Source: Desulfatitalea tepidiphila
Lineage (GTDB): Bacteria > Desulfobacterota > Desulfobacteria > Desulfobacterales > Desulfosarcinaceae
DNA length: 64,000 nucleotides
Assembly: GCF_001293685.1 (NCBI RefSeq)
Contig: NZ_BCAG01000003.1
Coordinates: 1,302,001-1,366,000, forward strand
Direction of reading: 5' to 3'
In this document: piece by piece, positions 35,503 to 43,429 of the stretch
Numbering within the stretch: the first letter of the stretch is position 1
How the letters are laid out: the number at the start of each line of letters is the position of its first letter
Made by a program: the position numbers and the translations under genes
Notes under the pieces: generated by a model
Told to the model about the DNA's origin: nothing
Seen by the model: the letters and a program-made list of their open reading frames with translations, nothing else
The model's database searches: none

Positions 35503-35711
35503 GGTGTTTCTCCTTTTTTAGAGCGATTCATTGTAAACCCACTTCATTAGGGTGACTCCTTAAAATTGTCAAGATGATTGTCGGCCAAAAGCGCATGAAT
35601 TTCTTGGTATTCCCGCCAGTTCTTGTCGGAAAGGGTGACCCTGTGCTATGTCGATGCCATCATCGCCGAAGAGACGCGATGCTTTTTTCGGCGACATGGG
35701 AGATAGGAGAG

Positions 35712-36179
35712 ATGGAAACGCCAACTGAGCTGAAAGAGGTCGTCATACCGCCCGAGCGCGCCGTGTTCTGGATGGATCGATTCGGTCGATGGTGCAATGA
35801 AAGTGGCCGGTTCAGACATAAAAAGTTGATCGACTACTTCAATTCCTCGATCCGCAGGGATGGACACGGATACTTCGTCGAGCAAATCAGGGAAACGGTT
35901 CGCGAGAAGGTCTATTTTCTCTATGAGGACACCCCCCTGTTTGTCGTCGATGTGAGTCTGGGACCGCCGATTGATTTCTTGCTCAATACGGGAGAGCGGT
36001 TGCCGTTGATTCCGGATCGGCTCTTTGTCCACGGTGACGATCTGTACATGGAGAGGGAGGCAGAGCGGATCAAATTTACCGATCGGGTTCTGCTCAAAAT
36101 TGCGGGTCTCATCGATTTCGATGGCCGGCACTATGCCATTTCCGTCGATGGGCGCTGGCATACCCTGGCTGAAAGATAA
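35712..36179 (+). CDS. Conserved protein of unknown function, DUF1285-like
   Basis: A 155-residue soluble protein starting at ATG 35712, 5 nt after AGGAG; earlier in-frame starts lack a ribosome site. The pattern FWMDRFGRWCNESGRFRHKK, YFLYEDTPLFVVDV and IDFDGRHYAISVDGRW resembles DUF1285-type proteins in layout (a two-lobed beta-rich fold), but the match is by eye and distant. It is convergent with the cyclase-FHA gene, with an 18-bp gap. Confidence 0.75.
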   Translation: METPTELKEVVIPPERAVFWMDRFGRWCNESGRFRHKKLIDYFNSSIRRDGHGYFVEQIRETVREKVYFLYEDTPLFVVDVSLGPPIDFLLNTGERLPLIPDRLFVHGDDLYMEREAERIKFTDRVLLKIAGLIDFDGRHYAISVDGRWHTLAER

Positions 36180-36197
36180 CCGCTTATTCTTGACATT

Positions 36198-37112
36198 CTA
36201 TCCGGGGACGGTCTGGAACCGGATCGCCAGCGGTGAGTCTTTCGGTATCTGCTGTCCCAGCGCAATCACGCCCATTTCCGGAAGGGGCATCTCATCTCGC
36301 CGGACGGTCGCTGTCTGACCGTCCGATTTCAGCACATAGGTCCCGTTGGTGCTCTCATCGATCAGGATGAAGTTCTCTTTGCGCAATTCGACTCTCGCAT
36401 GCAGTCTGGATACACTGGGATCGTTAATCACGATCGTATTGATCTTGTCTCGTCCGAGGGTAACTACCGGGCAAGATGAGTCGACGCAGACCCGCTGGCC
36501 TTCGCTGGTCAACACCAACCTGGCACGTTGAACCGTTTGACATGCCTGTGGTTGACCACCGACGGTGGTGATCATGGTCAGTTCTTCGGGACGACCCCAT
36601 GACAACTCGTAAATATCGACAGGCCGCCATTTGCCTTTAATCCGGGCTTGATCCACGAGCCTTGCACAGGATAGATGAACCCCTGTAAAAAGCTTTATGG
36701 TGTAACCCGAGGTGATGATTTGACCTGCCTTGGCCTGATCCACCATGCGCGCGGCCATGTTGACGGCATCGCCGAATACGTCGTCCGATTGGCGGACGAT
36801 CGGGCCGTGATGCATGCCGATGCGCAGTTGAATGTGTTCGGCCGACATTTGCGGATCGGCGGATATCTGCTCCTGCATGTGCGTGGCGGCCGAAGCCGCT
36901 TGATCCGGCGTGTCAAAGGTGCACATCACCTCATCGCCGATAGTTTTGATCACCGTACCTTTTTTTTCTCTTGTGAGGGCGGCCAGTTTGTCCATGCAGG
37001 TGGTCACCAATAGGCGTGCACGCTCGTCTCCAAGCTTTTCATACAGGCGTGTGCTTCCGGCGATATCTGCGAACAGGATGGTTTGATAGATTTTTTCAGA
37101 GGATAGCAGCAT
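36198..37112 (-). CDS. Class III adenylate cyclase domain fused to a C-terminal FHA domain
   Basis: A 304-residue soluble signalling protein. The cyclase domain (residues 8-165) has both metal-binding Asp residues (FADIAGSTRLY and TIGDEVMCTF), Lys in VIKTIGDE and Asp in FGDAVNMAARM. This Lys/Asp pair is the ATP-specific combination, so cAMP should be the product. Residues 215-295 form an FHA domain (VTLGRDKINTIVINDPSVSRLHARVEL, then STNGTYV) that binds phosphothreonine. It may therefore couple Ser/Thr phosphorylation to cAMP. The ATG at 37112 lacks a clear ribosome site. No kinase is adjacent. Confidence 0.92.
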   Translation of the reverse strand: MLLSSEKIYQTILFADIAGSTRLYEKLGDERARLLVTTCMDKLAALTREKKGTVIKTIGDEVMCTFDTPDQAASAATHMQEQISADPQMSAEHIQLRIGMHHGPIVRQSDDVFGDAVNMAARMVDQAKAGQIITSGYTIKLFTGVHLSCARLVDQARIKGKWRPVDIYELSWGRPEELTMITTVGGQPQACQTVQRARLVLTSEGQRVCVDSSCPVVTLGRDKINTIVINDPSVSRLHARVELRKENFILIDESTNGTYVLKSDGQTATVRRDEMPLPEMGVIALGQQIPKDSPLAIRFQTVPG

Positions 37113-37308
37113 GTGATGTCATGATTTCGATTGAATTGATGGCTCATCGGCTTCGCTACAAAATAGTGGTTGATAGATCGCATGCAGAGCGGAATGATGT
37201 CAAGTTGAAGCGAACCGATCGACGACGGGGAAATCGTTTTTACCTTGCCAGAGGGGCAAATGGCGGTTTATCAGATCCTTTTTAGAATGCTTTTAAGGGG
37301 GGCAAGGC

Positions 37309-38130
37309 GTGATTCGAAAAATTGTATCGGCCGGTCAGACCGGCGTTGAGCTGGCGGCTTTGGATATTGCTATCAAGCTGGGTATTGCGCATGGTGGTTG
37401 GACATCGAGGGGTCGACACAACGAGGATGGACGGCTTCCTGAAATGTACCGGCTCGAAGAGACATCGATCCTGGGATTTCAGGAGGCTTTGCGGAAAAAT
37501 GTGTCTGAATCGGACGGCACGTTAGTGATTTCCAGGGGAAAGAGTACCCCCCATACGAAAGAGGCCGTGCGGACGACACTCGAACTTGAACGGCAGCTGC
37601 TTCATGTCGATCTATCCCAGCATCCTCTGTTCGAGGCCGCTTCGCTTGTCAGTTCATGGATGGCCCAAAAGCACATCAAAATCGTCCATGTGACCGGTCT
37701 GCTGTCGAGCGAAGATCCCGCCATTTATGATCAAACCCGAAAGATATTAGAAACAGCGTTTTATCTTGGATTTATTAAATCAGATGTTCAACAAACTATG
37801 CGCGGTCCCGATGTGAGTTCCGCCCCTGGTGTGGAAAGCTTGCCGCATACTGTATCTGACGCCGTCAAAGCTCTTAAGACGACCCTTACCCTGAAAGACC
37901 GAACCCTTTTGGCGAACATGCAATTGGATGAATTGGATCACCTTCGTTCGGGCTTGGGAGAATATATCAAGCAGCACTTTGGCTTGTATGCCGGAAACCA
38001 GTCGCTTTTGGAATCATGCGCGCAGCATGCCGGCCTGATTCGACCGCTGCCAGACGAGGCATGCGCGGTGATCCTGCGGGCATTATGGGAGGATCTCGGT
38101 CGGAGTCACAAGCTCAGAGTCGTTAAGTAG
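37309..38130 (+). CDS. Putative molybdenum-carrier-like protein with C-terminal DUF6794-like module
   Basis: A 273-residue protein with a GTG start after AAGGGGGG. The N-terminal 160 residues match the 'putative molybdenum carrier' (MoCo carrier, Rossmann-like) family: IVSAGQTGVELAALDIAI, HGGWTSRGRHNEDGRLP, GTLVISRGKSTPHTKEA. The C-terminal part from about residue 178 (SLPHTVSDAVKAL, LDHLRSGLGEYIKQHFGLYAGNQSLLESC, then a D-x-A-x-x-I segment) is a separate helical module. It is clearly similar to the protein encoded at 42281-42589, and I compare both to DUF6794. The TAG stop lies inside the 7-bp duplication flanking a palindromic element. Confidence 0.85.
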   Translation: MIRKIVSAGQTGVELAALDIAIKLGIAHGGWTSRGRHNEDGRLPEMYRLEETSILGFQEALRKNVSESDGTLVISRGKSTPHTKEAVRTTLELERQLLHVDLSQHPLFEAASLVSSWMAQKHIKIVHVTGLLSSEDPAIYDQTRKILETAFYLGFIKSDVQQTMRGPDVSSAPGVESLPHTVSDAVKALKTTLTLKDRTLLANMQLDELDHLRSGLGEYIKQHFGLYAGNQSLLESCAQHAGLIRPLPDEACAVILRALWEDLGRSHKLRVVK

Positions 38131-38270
38131 CGCCCATCCACAAATGGCCAATTGGCCCGATATCGGCGTTGCGCAAAAAATTTAATCCTCGGAATATCAA
38201 CCATATGCCTGCGGTTAAATTTTTCGCGCGCCTTGATCTCGACCCAATTTGCCTTTTTGTGGACGGACGC
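38130..38270. repeat. Palindromic 141-bp element, copy B, with 7-bp target duplication
   Basis: Ends are GCGCCCATCCACAAAT and ATTTGCCTTTTTGTGGACGGACGC, closely similar along its length to copies A, C and E. Direct repeats TAAGTAG flank it (38124-38130 and 38271-38277). The left repeat includes the TAG stop codon of the molybdenum-carrier-like gene, so the insertion left the protein intact. Confidence 0.9.
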
Positions 38271-38396
38271 TAAGTAGTGCCATTCGCCTCCTCGAAGGAC
38301 ACTGAGTAGAATGGCTCAGAGTAGAATGCCAGAATTGACTTGCATCGGAATTGCTGCTATTGGCCACAAGGTTTTTGCTGCCCAAAGGAGAGATCA

Positions 38397-39719
38397 ATGG
38401 CTGAAGTGGTTCCGTTCCAAGGTGTCCGGTACAATCCTGAGTTGATTCATGAAATGGCAGATGTGGTCGCGCCTCCCTACGATGTGATTTCACCGCAAGA
38501 GCAAGATGGGTTTCATCAGCGTCACCCCAACAATGTCATCCGCCTCATTCTGGGACAAAAGTTCCCCTCGGACAGCGTACACGAGAATGTCCACCTTCGG
38601 GCAGGCCGTTTTTTCGAAGCGTGGCGGTCCGAAAATATCTTGATTCAAGATTCCACATCGGCCTTTTACCTGACGACGGTGTCGTTTTCTTGGCAGGGCG
38701 AACAGTACAGACGTTCGGCGATCGTCGCCCGTGTGAAACTGGAACCGTTTGACAAAGGAATCATACTGCCGCATGAGCGGACGTTTTCCAAGGTCAAGTC
38801 CGAAAGGCTGCAACTGATGAAGTGTTGCCACGCCAATTTCAGTCCGATCTTCAGTCTTTTTTCAGATGGGGAGGATGACCTGTCGGCACTGTACAGGCTT
38901 GCCGATACGACCGTTCCTGAAGTGGACCTGGTCGACGATAAAGGCCACCGCCACTGTCTCTGGCCCATTTCAGACCCGCACATGATCCATCGGATCACCA
39001 GTTTTTTTCAGCACAAGATCATCTACATCGCCGATGGCCACCATCGATATGAAACGGCACTGAATTACCGCGATTGGGTGAAGGAAACCGATCCGTCCTA
39101 CTCCCCTGATCATCCGGCCAATTTTGTCATGATGAGTTTGAGCAGCATTGAAGATCCAGGGATGATCATACTGCCTGCGCATCGGCTTCTCAAACAGGTT
39201 TCGGACCAGGAATTCGCCAGGCTGATGAACGGGATAACGGACTATTTCGATATTTTGTCATTTGACACGAGTGGCGGCATGGAGGCCGCACTTTCTGAAT
39301 TCAGCGCTTCGCTGGCCGCACATTCGGATCGAAAGGCGATCGGATTCTTTTCCAGGGACAAGTCGCTCCTGCAGGTCATGACCCTGAAAGAGGGCGTGAT
39401 GGCCAGGTTGTTAGGCGAAAAGATACCTGCCGCCCTGAGGGATTTGGATGTGACCGTATTGACGCAGCTGATCATGGTGCATGTGATGGGGTTTGACCAG
39501 GCCCGGCTCGACGATGAAACCAAGATCTCCTATCGCACCACGATATCGGATGCGGTGGCGGCCGCCATGGAAGGGGAGGCGGACCTGGCATTCATTTTGA
39601 ATCCCACCAAAATCGATCAGGTGCGCCGGGTCGCCGAAAACGGACTGATCATGCCGAGAAAATCGACCTATTTTTTTCCGAAAGTGATTAGTGGGTTGGT
39701 GTTCAACCTGCTCCGGTAG
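38397..39719 (+). CDS. DUF1015 family protein
   Basis: A 440-residue soluble protein starting at ATG 38397, 7 nt after AAAGGAGAG. It shows the DUF1015 hallmarks MADVVAPPYDVIS near the N-terminus, the HERTFSKVKSERLQLM segment, YIADGHHRYETAL in the middle and the closing NGLIMPRKSTYFFPK. The family is widespread in anaerobes and sometimes linked to serine or phosphoserine metabolism; its activity is not settled. The TAG stop codon ends exactly where a related palindromic element begins (39719). Confidence 0.93.
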   Translation: MAEVVPFQGVRYNPELIHEMADVVAPPYDVISPQEQDGFHQRHPNNVIRLILGQKFPSDSVHENVHLRAGRFFEAWRSENILIQDSTSAFYLTTVSFSWQGEQYRRSAIVARVKLEPFDKGIILPHERTFSKVKSERLQLMKCCHANFSPIFSLFSDGEDDLSALYRLADTTVPEVDLVDDKGHRHCLWPISDPHMIHRITSFFQHKIIYIADGHHRYETALNYRDWVKETDPSYSPDHPANFVMMSLSSIEDPGMIILPAHRLLKQVSDQEFARLMNGITDYFDILSFDTSGGMEAALSEFSASLAAHSDRKAIGFFSRDKSLLQVMTLKEGVMARLLGEKIPAALRDLDVTVLTQLIMVHVMGFDQARLDDETKISYRTTISDAVAAAMEGEADLAFILNPTKIDQVRRVAENGLIMPRKSTYFFPKVISGLVFNLLR

Positions 39720-39861
39720 TGTCCATTCACAGACGGCATCTTGCGCTCCATCTCTGCGTTCTCCCATTTTTGAGATCCTCGACGTAGAATGACTACGGCT
39801 GCGGTTTCAAAAATGGTGCGGCCTTGATCTGAACCCCAATCTACCATCTGTGAATGGACAC
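39719..39861. repeat. Palindromic element F, second subfamily
   Basis: A 143-bp element with perfect 15-bp ends GTGTCCATTCACAGA and TCTGTGAATGGACAC. It starts on the final G of the TAG stop codon of the DUF1015 gene. The interior differs from copies A-E but contains the common word GCCTTGATCT and a central GACGTAG...CTACGGC pairing. No clear target duplication is visible. Confidence 0.85.
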
Positions 39862-39878
39862 CTGGCTTTTCCATTTTT

Positions 39879-40313
39879 TTATTTTCTGTTTGGGGTGCGG
39901 GCGGCCATGGCTCGATTTTCGGCCGCGAGTTCGGTCAGCAACGCCCCAAGGGTCCATCCCTCCGAGGTGGGGGTCAAGGTGGCCCACAAGGATTTTTGCA
40001 TGCCGGCCTGGCGGCAACCCGACATCAACCGGTGGAGTTCATTTTCCGCCACACCTGCTAAAATTATGGCTCGCGGCAATTCCGACGGGATGCCTTCGCC
40101 GCTGCCGTCCGATCTCTGCATGAGCTCGGCCAATCTCGTTTCGCTGTCCTGTTCTCCTGTCCATACCAGGGGTATGCTTTTCAGTCCCAGCATATCCAAC
40201 AACATTTTAAACTTGGATTGTGCGTCGATCGGGAATCCACACAGCAACAGCTTGCGTGGTCCGTACAGGCATTTGTCGGATCGTCCGATTTTCTCGAAAC
40301 TTGCGTCGGTCAT
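39879..40313 (-). CDS. DUF3783 family protein
   Basis: A 144-residue soluble protein. KLLLCGFPIDAQSKFKMLLDMLGL, PRAIILAGVAENELHRLMSGCRQAG, LWATLTPTSEGWTL and LLTELAAE match the DUF3783 pattern, a small alpha/beta protein of unknown function. It follows the O-methyltransferase gene by 15 bp in the same direction and is likely cotranscribed. Activity unknown. Confidence 0.82.
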   Translation of the reverse strand: MTDASFEKIGRSDKCLYGPRKLLLCGFPIDAQSKFKMLLDMLGLKSIPLVWTGEQDSETRLAELMQRSDGSGEGIPSELPRAIILAGVAENELHRLMSGCRQAGMQKSLWATLTPTSEGWTLGALLTELAAENRAMAARTPNRK

Positions 40314-40328
40314 GAGGCTTTCCCCTTT

Positions 40329-40982
40329 TCACTGATTTACGGCTGTCTCAATCTTTGACCATTGCGATCGGTTTTTAATGGCAATGCATATGCCATCATG
40401 CTCAGGTGAATGGGTTGGTAAAAATGCCCACAGATTCACCGATTGAAAGCGCGGATCTTTGTGCATGACCCGGTTGAATGGATCCGCATCCTTGAAACCG
40501 GTATTGTCCACCACGAGAAGACCACCGGGTGCCAGCAGGCGATGGCATTCGGGAAGTGTCCGCACATAGTCTGCCTTTTCGATGTCCATAAAAATCATAT
40601 CCACCGGTCCCTCCAGCGCAGGCAAAGTCTCAAGTACATTGGCGCAGATTACGTCAACGACATGATCCAACCCGGCGTTTTGAATGTTGTTGCGGGCACG
40701 TTGGGCCAACGCTTCGTTCATTTCCAGCGACAGGACCCGGCCATTTTGGGTATGGCACGCCTCTGCCAAAAATAGCGTCGAATAGCCGGTGGCCGTGCCC
40801 AATTCGAGGATGTTTCTGGCGTTCTTCAAGCGAGCCAGCAAATAGAGCAGGCGGCCGACTACAGGCCCGACGATGGGGATTTGCTCCTCTTGGGCTTCGG
40901 TTTCCAGATGAAGGAATATGTCGGGCCGTCGCGGTATCCATTGTCTGAAGTAATCGAGAGGGGACGCTATCATGGTGTTCAT
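40329..40982 (-). CDS. SAM-dependent O-methyltransferase (type 3 family)
   Basis: A 217-residue Rossmann-fold methyltransferase. The SAM site ILELGTATGYSTLFLA, RVLSLEMNEALAQRA, VDMIFMDIEKADYV and LLAPGGLLVVDNTGF follow the catechol/caffeoyl-CoA O-methyltransferase-like family order. The start is preceded by an AGTCGTGACAAATGA context with a poor ribosome site; a second ATG at residue 4 is possible. The natural acceptor is unknown; the family includes tRNA-modifying TrmR-like enzymes as well as catechol methyltransferases. Confidence 0.88.
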   Translation of the reverse strand: MNTMIASPLDYFRQWIPRRPDIFLHLETEAQEEQIPIVGPVVGRLLYLLARLKNARNILELGTATGYSTLFLAEACHTQNGRVLSLEMNEALAQRARNNIQNAGLDHVVDVICANVLETLPALEGPVDMIFMDIEKADYVRTLPECHRLLAPGGLLVVDNTGFKDADPFNRVMHKDPRFQSVNLWAFLPTHSPEHDGICIAIKNRSQWSKIETAVNQ

Positions 40983-41243
40983 TTGTCACGACTCCTTGGC
41001 TTCAGGCGGTCGTTTGCGTGAACGGCTGCTATGTTTTTGCCATTGTTAAGAAATGTGGTTTTATCTTAGGACATGAAAAGGGGAATGGCAATATCCCTTA
41101 CGGTCCCTGGCGCAGGCGCTCTCAAGTGATGTCAAAAAAAGATCCCGCCACCGCCTCGACAATCCCCGTTTGCTGATGCTATTTTCCCATTTTCGAGTTG
41201 GTTGTCATTCTCGTAATAGAGCGATTCATCCCAAGGGGGTCCA

Positions 41244-42071
41244 GTGCCTGAATTACCTGAAGTCCAGACCATCGTAAACGATTTGATCGGAGCGGGGATT
41301 GTTGGACAGAAGATCATCGATGTCAGCGTGTTTTGGCCGGCTACGATCGCGATGCCGTCCCAGTCGGATTTCGTAAGGCAACTACGCGGGCAACCGATCA
41401 ATGCCGTTTATCGCCGCGGAAAATTCATTGTTTTTCAACTGACAGGTCCTCGGATACTTGCCGTTCATCTGAGAATGACCGGTCGATTTTTCCTGGCCGA
41501 GGGGCGGGCCCTTCGACTCCCGCATGTGCACGTGGTCATGACACTTTGTGGTGGCCGAATCCTCTGTTTCCATGACACCAGAAAATTCGGTCGTTTTTAT
41601 TTGATCGATGACCCGGAACAGTTCTTGGGTGCGCTGGGCTCTGAACCGTTATCGCGTGGATTTACCGCTCAAAAACTGGCCGATGCTCTTGCCGGTCGCA
41701 AGCGGCAGATCAAACCGTTGCTCCTGGATCAAACCTTCATTGCGGGGCTGGGGAATATTTATGTCGACGAGGCCTTGTGGGCGGCCGGGATTCACCCCCT
41801 GCGCAGGTCGGACGCATTGACGATGCCGGAGGTTCGCGACCTGCACGCAGCCATTCGCCGGGTATTGCGGCAGGGACTGAAAAACAGGGGGACGACACTG
41901 GGGAGCGGACAGGGTAATTTTGCTTCCTTGGGCACGGCTCGGGGTGCCAACGCAAGGCTGCTTAAGGTGTTTCGCAGGACAGGACAACCCTGCCACCGAT
42001 GCGGGCAGGCGGTGGAGCGCATCATCGTGGGGCAACGCAGTACGCATCTGTGTAAGGGATGTCAGATATAG
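41244..42071 (+). CDS. mutM: Formamidopyrimidine-DNA glycosylase
   Basis: A 275-residue base-excision repair enzyme removing oxidised purines (8-oxoG, FapyG) and nicking the DNA. It starts with GTG and reads PELPEVQT, with the catalytic Pro and Glu directly after the initiator. HLRMTGRFFL, HDTRKFGRF, GNIYVDEALW and the C-terminal zinc finger CHRCG...CKGC are all present. An AAGGGGG site lies upstream. The stop TAG is part of the 7-bp duplication flanking palindromic element C. A SMUG1-type uracil glycosylase lies 630 bp downstream in the same direction. Confidence 0.96.
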   Translation: MPELPEVQTIVNDLIGAGIVGQKIIDVSVFWPATIAMPSQSDFVRQLRGQPINAVYRRGKFIVFQLTGPRILAVHLRMTGRFFLAEGRALRLPHVHVVMTLCGGRILCFHDTRKFGRFYLIDDPEQFLGALGSEPLSRGFTAQKLADALAGRKRQIKPLLLDQTFIAGLGNIYVDEALWAAGIHPLRRSDALTMPEVRDLHAAIRRVLRQGLKNRGTTLGSGQGNFASLGTARGANARLLKVFRRTGQPCHRCGQAVERIIVGQRSTHLCKGCQI

Positions 42072-42074
42072 GTA

Positions 42075-42215
42075 GTGCCCATCCAGAAATGGCCAATTGG
42101 CCCGATATCGGCGTTACGCTCAAAATTTTATCCTCGGAATATTCACCATATGCCTGCGGTAAAATTTTTCGCAGGCCTTGATCTCGGCCCAATTTGCCTA
42201 TTTCTGGACGGGCAC
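42075..42215. repeat. Palindromic 141-bp element, copy C, with 7-bp target duplication
   Basis: Ends are GTGCCCATCCAGAAAT and ATTTCTGGACGGGCAC, with inner arms as in copies A, B and E. Direct repeats TAGGTAG flank it (42069-42075 and 42216-42222); the left one begins with the mutM stop codon. C-to-G changes in one end are matched by changes in the other (CCAGAAAT against ATTTCTGG), a compensatory change that suggests the paired structure matters. Confidence 0.9.
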
Positions 42216-42223
42216 TAGGTAGT

Positions 42224-42266
42224 AGCCCTCAACAAATGGCCAATTGGCCCGATATTGGCATCGGCG
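42224..42266. repeat. Truncated left half of the palindromic element (copy D)
   Basis: About 43 bp starting AGCCCTCAACAAATGGCC and ending near GGCATCGGCG match the left end of copies A-E, immediately after copy C. The right half is missing. A similar left-half remnant follows copy E at 53748. Confidence 0.75.
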
Positions 42267-42280
42267 CTTTACTTAAAACT

Positions 42281-42589
42281 TTAGGTAATAACCAGATACC
42301 CGCTAAAATTATTGAGTAAAGAGCGAACACGATTCAATATGATCCGCGCCGGGTCCTCGTGTTCTCCGTCGACGGATTGGTAACAGGACGCCAACAGTTC
42401 GTTATTGCCCTGCCATATCTGGAACTCATCGATCAAGAAAGGGGTGACATGGTCGCACAATCGATTGAATTCCTGCTCGGTCATTTTTGATAAGGCATTC
42501 AGGTGCTGGAGTAACAGGTCGGACAGGAGCATTTCGGCGGCTTCGTTTACGGTTTTGGGCTTTCGACATGTTTCTTTATGTGTCAACAT
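42281..42589 (-). CDS. DUF6794-like helical protein
   Basis: A 102-residue protein, taking ATG 42589 (MLTHKETCRK) as start; an ATG at 42640 is possible but its extension looks unconserved. KPKTVNEAAEMLLSDLL, NRLCDHVTPFLIDEF and GNNELLASC are closely similar to the C-terminal module of the molybdenum-carrier-like protein at 37309-38130. The module therefore exists both fused and free in this genome. Its role is unknown; conserved aromatic and Asn residues after an alpha-helix suggest an interaction surface. It lies between the palindromic elements and SMUG1, on the opposite strand. Confidence 0.75.
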   Translation of the reverse strand: MLTHKETCRKPKTVNEAAEMLLSDLLLQHLNALSKMTEQEFNRLCDHVTPFLIDEFQIWQGNNELLASCYQSVDGEHEDPARIILNRVRSLLNNFSGYLVIT

Positions 42590-42703
42590 CGTTATTTCCC
42601 GTGAAATGATTTGTCGCCATTTAAAACTCATTGGCTGCATTGCTGTTCTGTTTTATTATCGACAGCCTCGCTGTAAGGTTTAGGTGAAAAAGGAGATGCG
42701 GGC

Positions 42704-43429
42704 ATGTCAACTCCCCCATCGCGTATCGATGCCATTTTTGACAACCTGATGCGACACGTCGACGGGCTCAAGTTCGGACCACCGGTTGCATTTGTTTACA
42801 ATCCGCTCCTATATGCAAAAAGCAGCCACCTCGAATATTGGCACCGTTATGGGGCCGGGCCGAAGGAGATCATGCTTCTCGGTATGAATCCGGGACCATG
42901 GGGCATGGTGCAAACCGGGGTCCCTTTTGGCGATGTCGAGATGGTCACGGGCTGGTTGGGCATGCGTGGACCGGTCGACCCGCCACCGCGGCAGCATCCC
43001 AAGCGTCCCATCAGCGGTTTTGACTGCCGGCGGTCTGAAGTCAGCGGCAAGCGCCTATGGGGATGGGCTCGCGAGCGATTCGTAACGCCGCAACGCTTCT
43101 TCGAACGGTTCTGGGTCGCAAACTATTGCCCATTGGCCTTTCTGGAGGCAACCGGTCGCAACCGCACACCAGACAAGTTGCCGGCCAGAGAAAAAGTGCC
43201 CCTTTTGGCCGCCTGTGACGAGGCATTGATTCAAATCGTGGCTGAGCTGCGTCCCTCGATCGTGGTGGGTGTCGGCGGATTCGCTGCGGCCCAGGCCATG
43301 CGCGCACTGCACGATGTGAACGTGCGGGTGGGACAAATCACACACCCCAGTCCGGCCAATCCCAAGGCCAATGCAGGTTGGCGTGAGCGGATCGAAAGTG
43401 AGTTCCAACTGATGGGAATTGTTGTTTAA
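42704..43429 (+). CDS. SMUG1-type uracil-DNA glycosylase
   Basis: A 241-residue member of the uracil-DNA glycosylase superfamily, SMUG1 branch. The first catalytic motif is GMNPGPWGMVQTGVPFG and the second HPSPANPKAN; the WVANYCPLAFLEATGRN and VGVGGFAAAQA segments also match. It removes uracil and oxidised pyrimidines from DNA. SMUG1 is mostly an animal enzyme with scattered bacterial homologues, so transfer is possible. An AAAAGGAG site precedes the ATG. It is near mutM, forming a small base-excision repair neighbourhood, and overlaps the convergent reductase gene by 4 bp. Confidence 0.93.
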   Translation: MSTPPSRIDAIFDNLMRHVDGLKFGPPVAFVYNPLLYAKSSHLEYWHRYGAGPKEIMLLGMNPGPWGMVQTGVPFGDVEMVTGWLGMRGPVDPPPRQHPKRPISGFDCRRSEVSGKRLWGWARERFVTPQRFFERFWVANYCPLAFLEATGRNRTPDKLPAREKVPLLAACDEALIQIVAELRPSIVVGVGGFAAAQAMRALHDVNVRVGQITHPSPANPKANAGWRERIESEFQLMGIVV

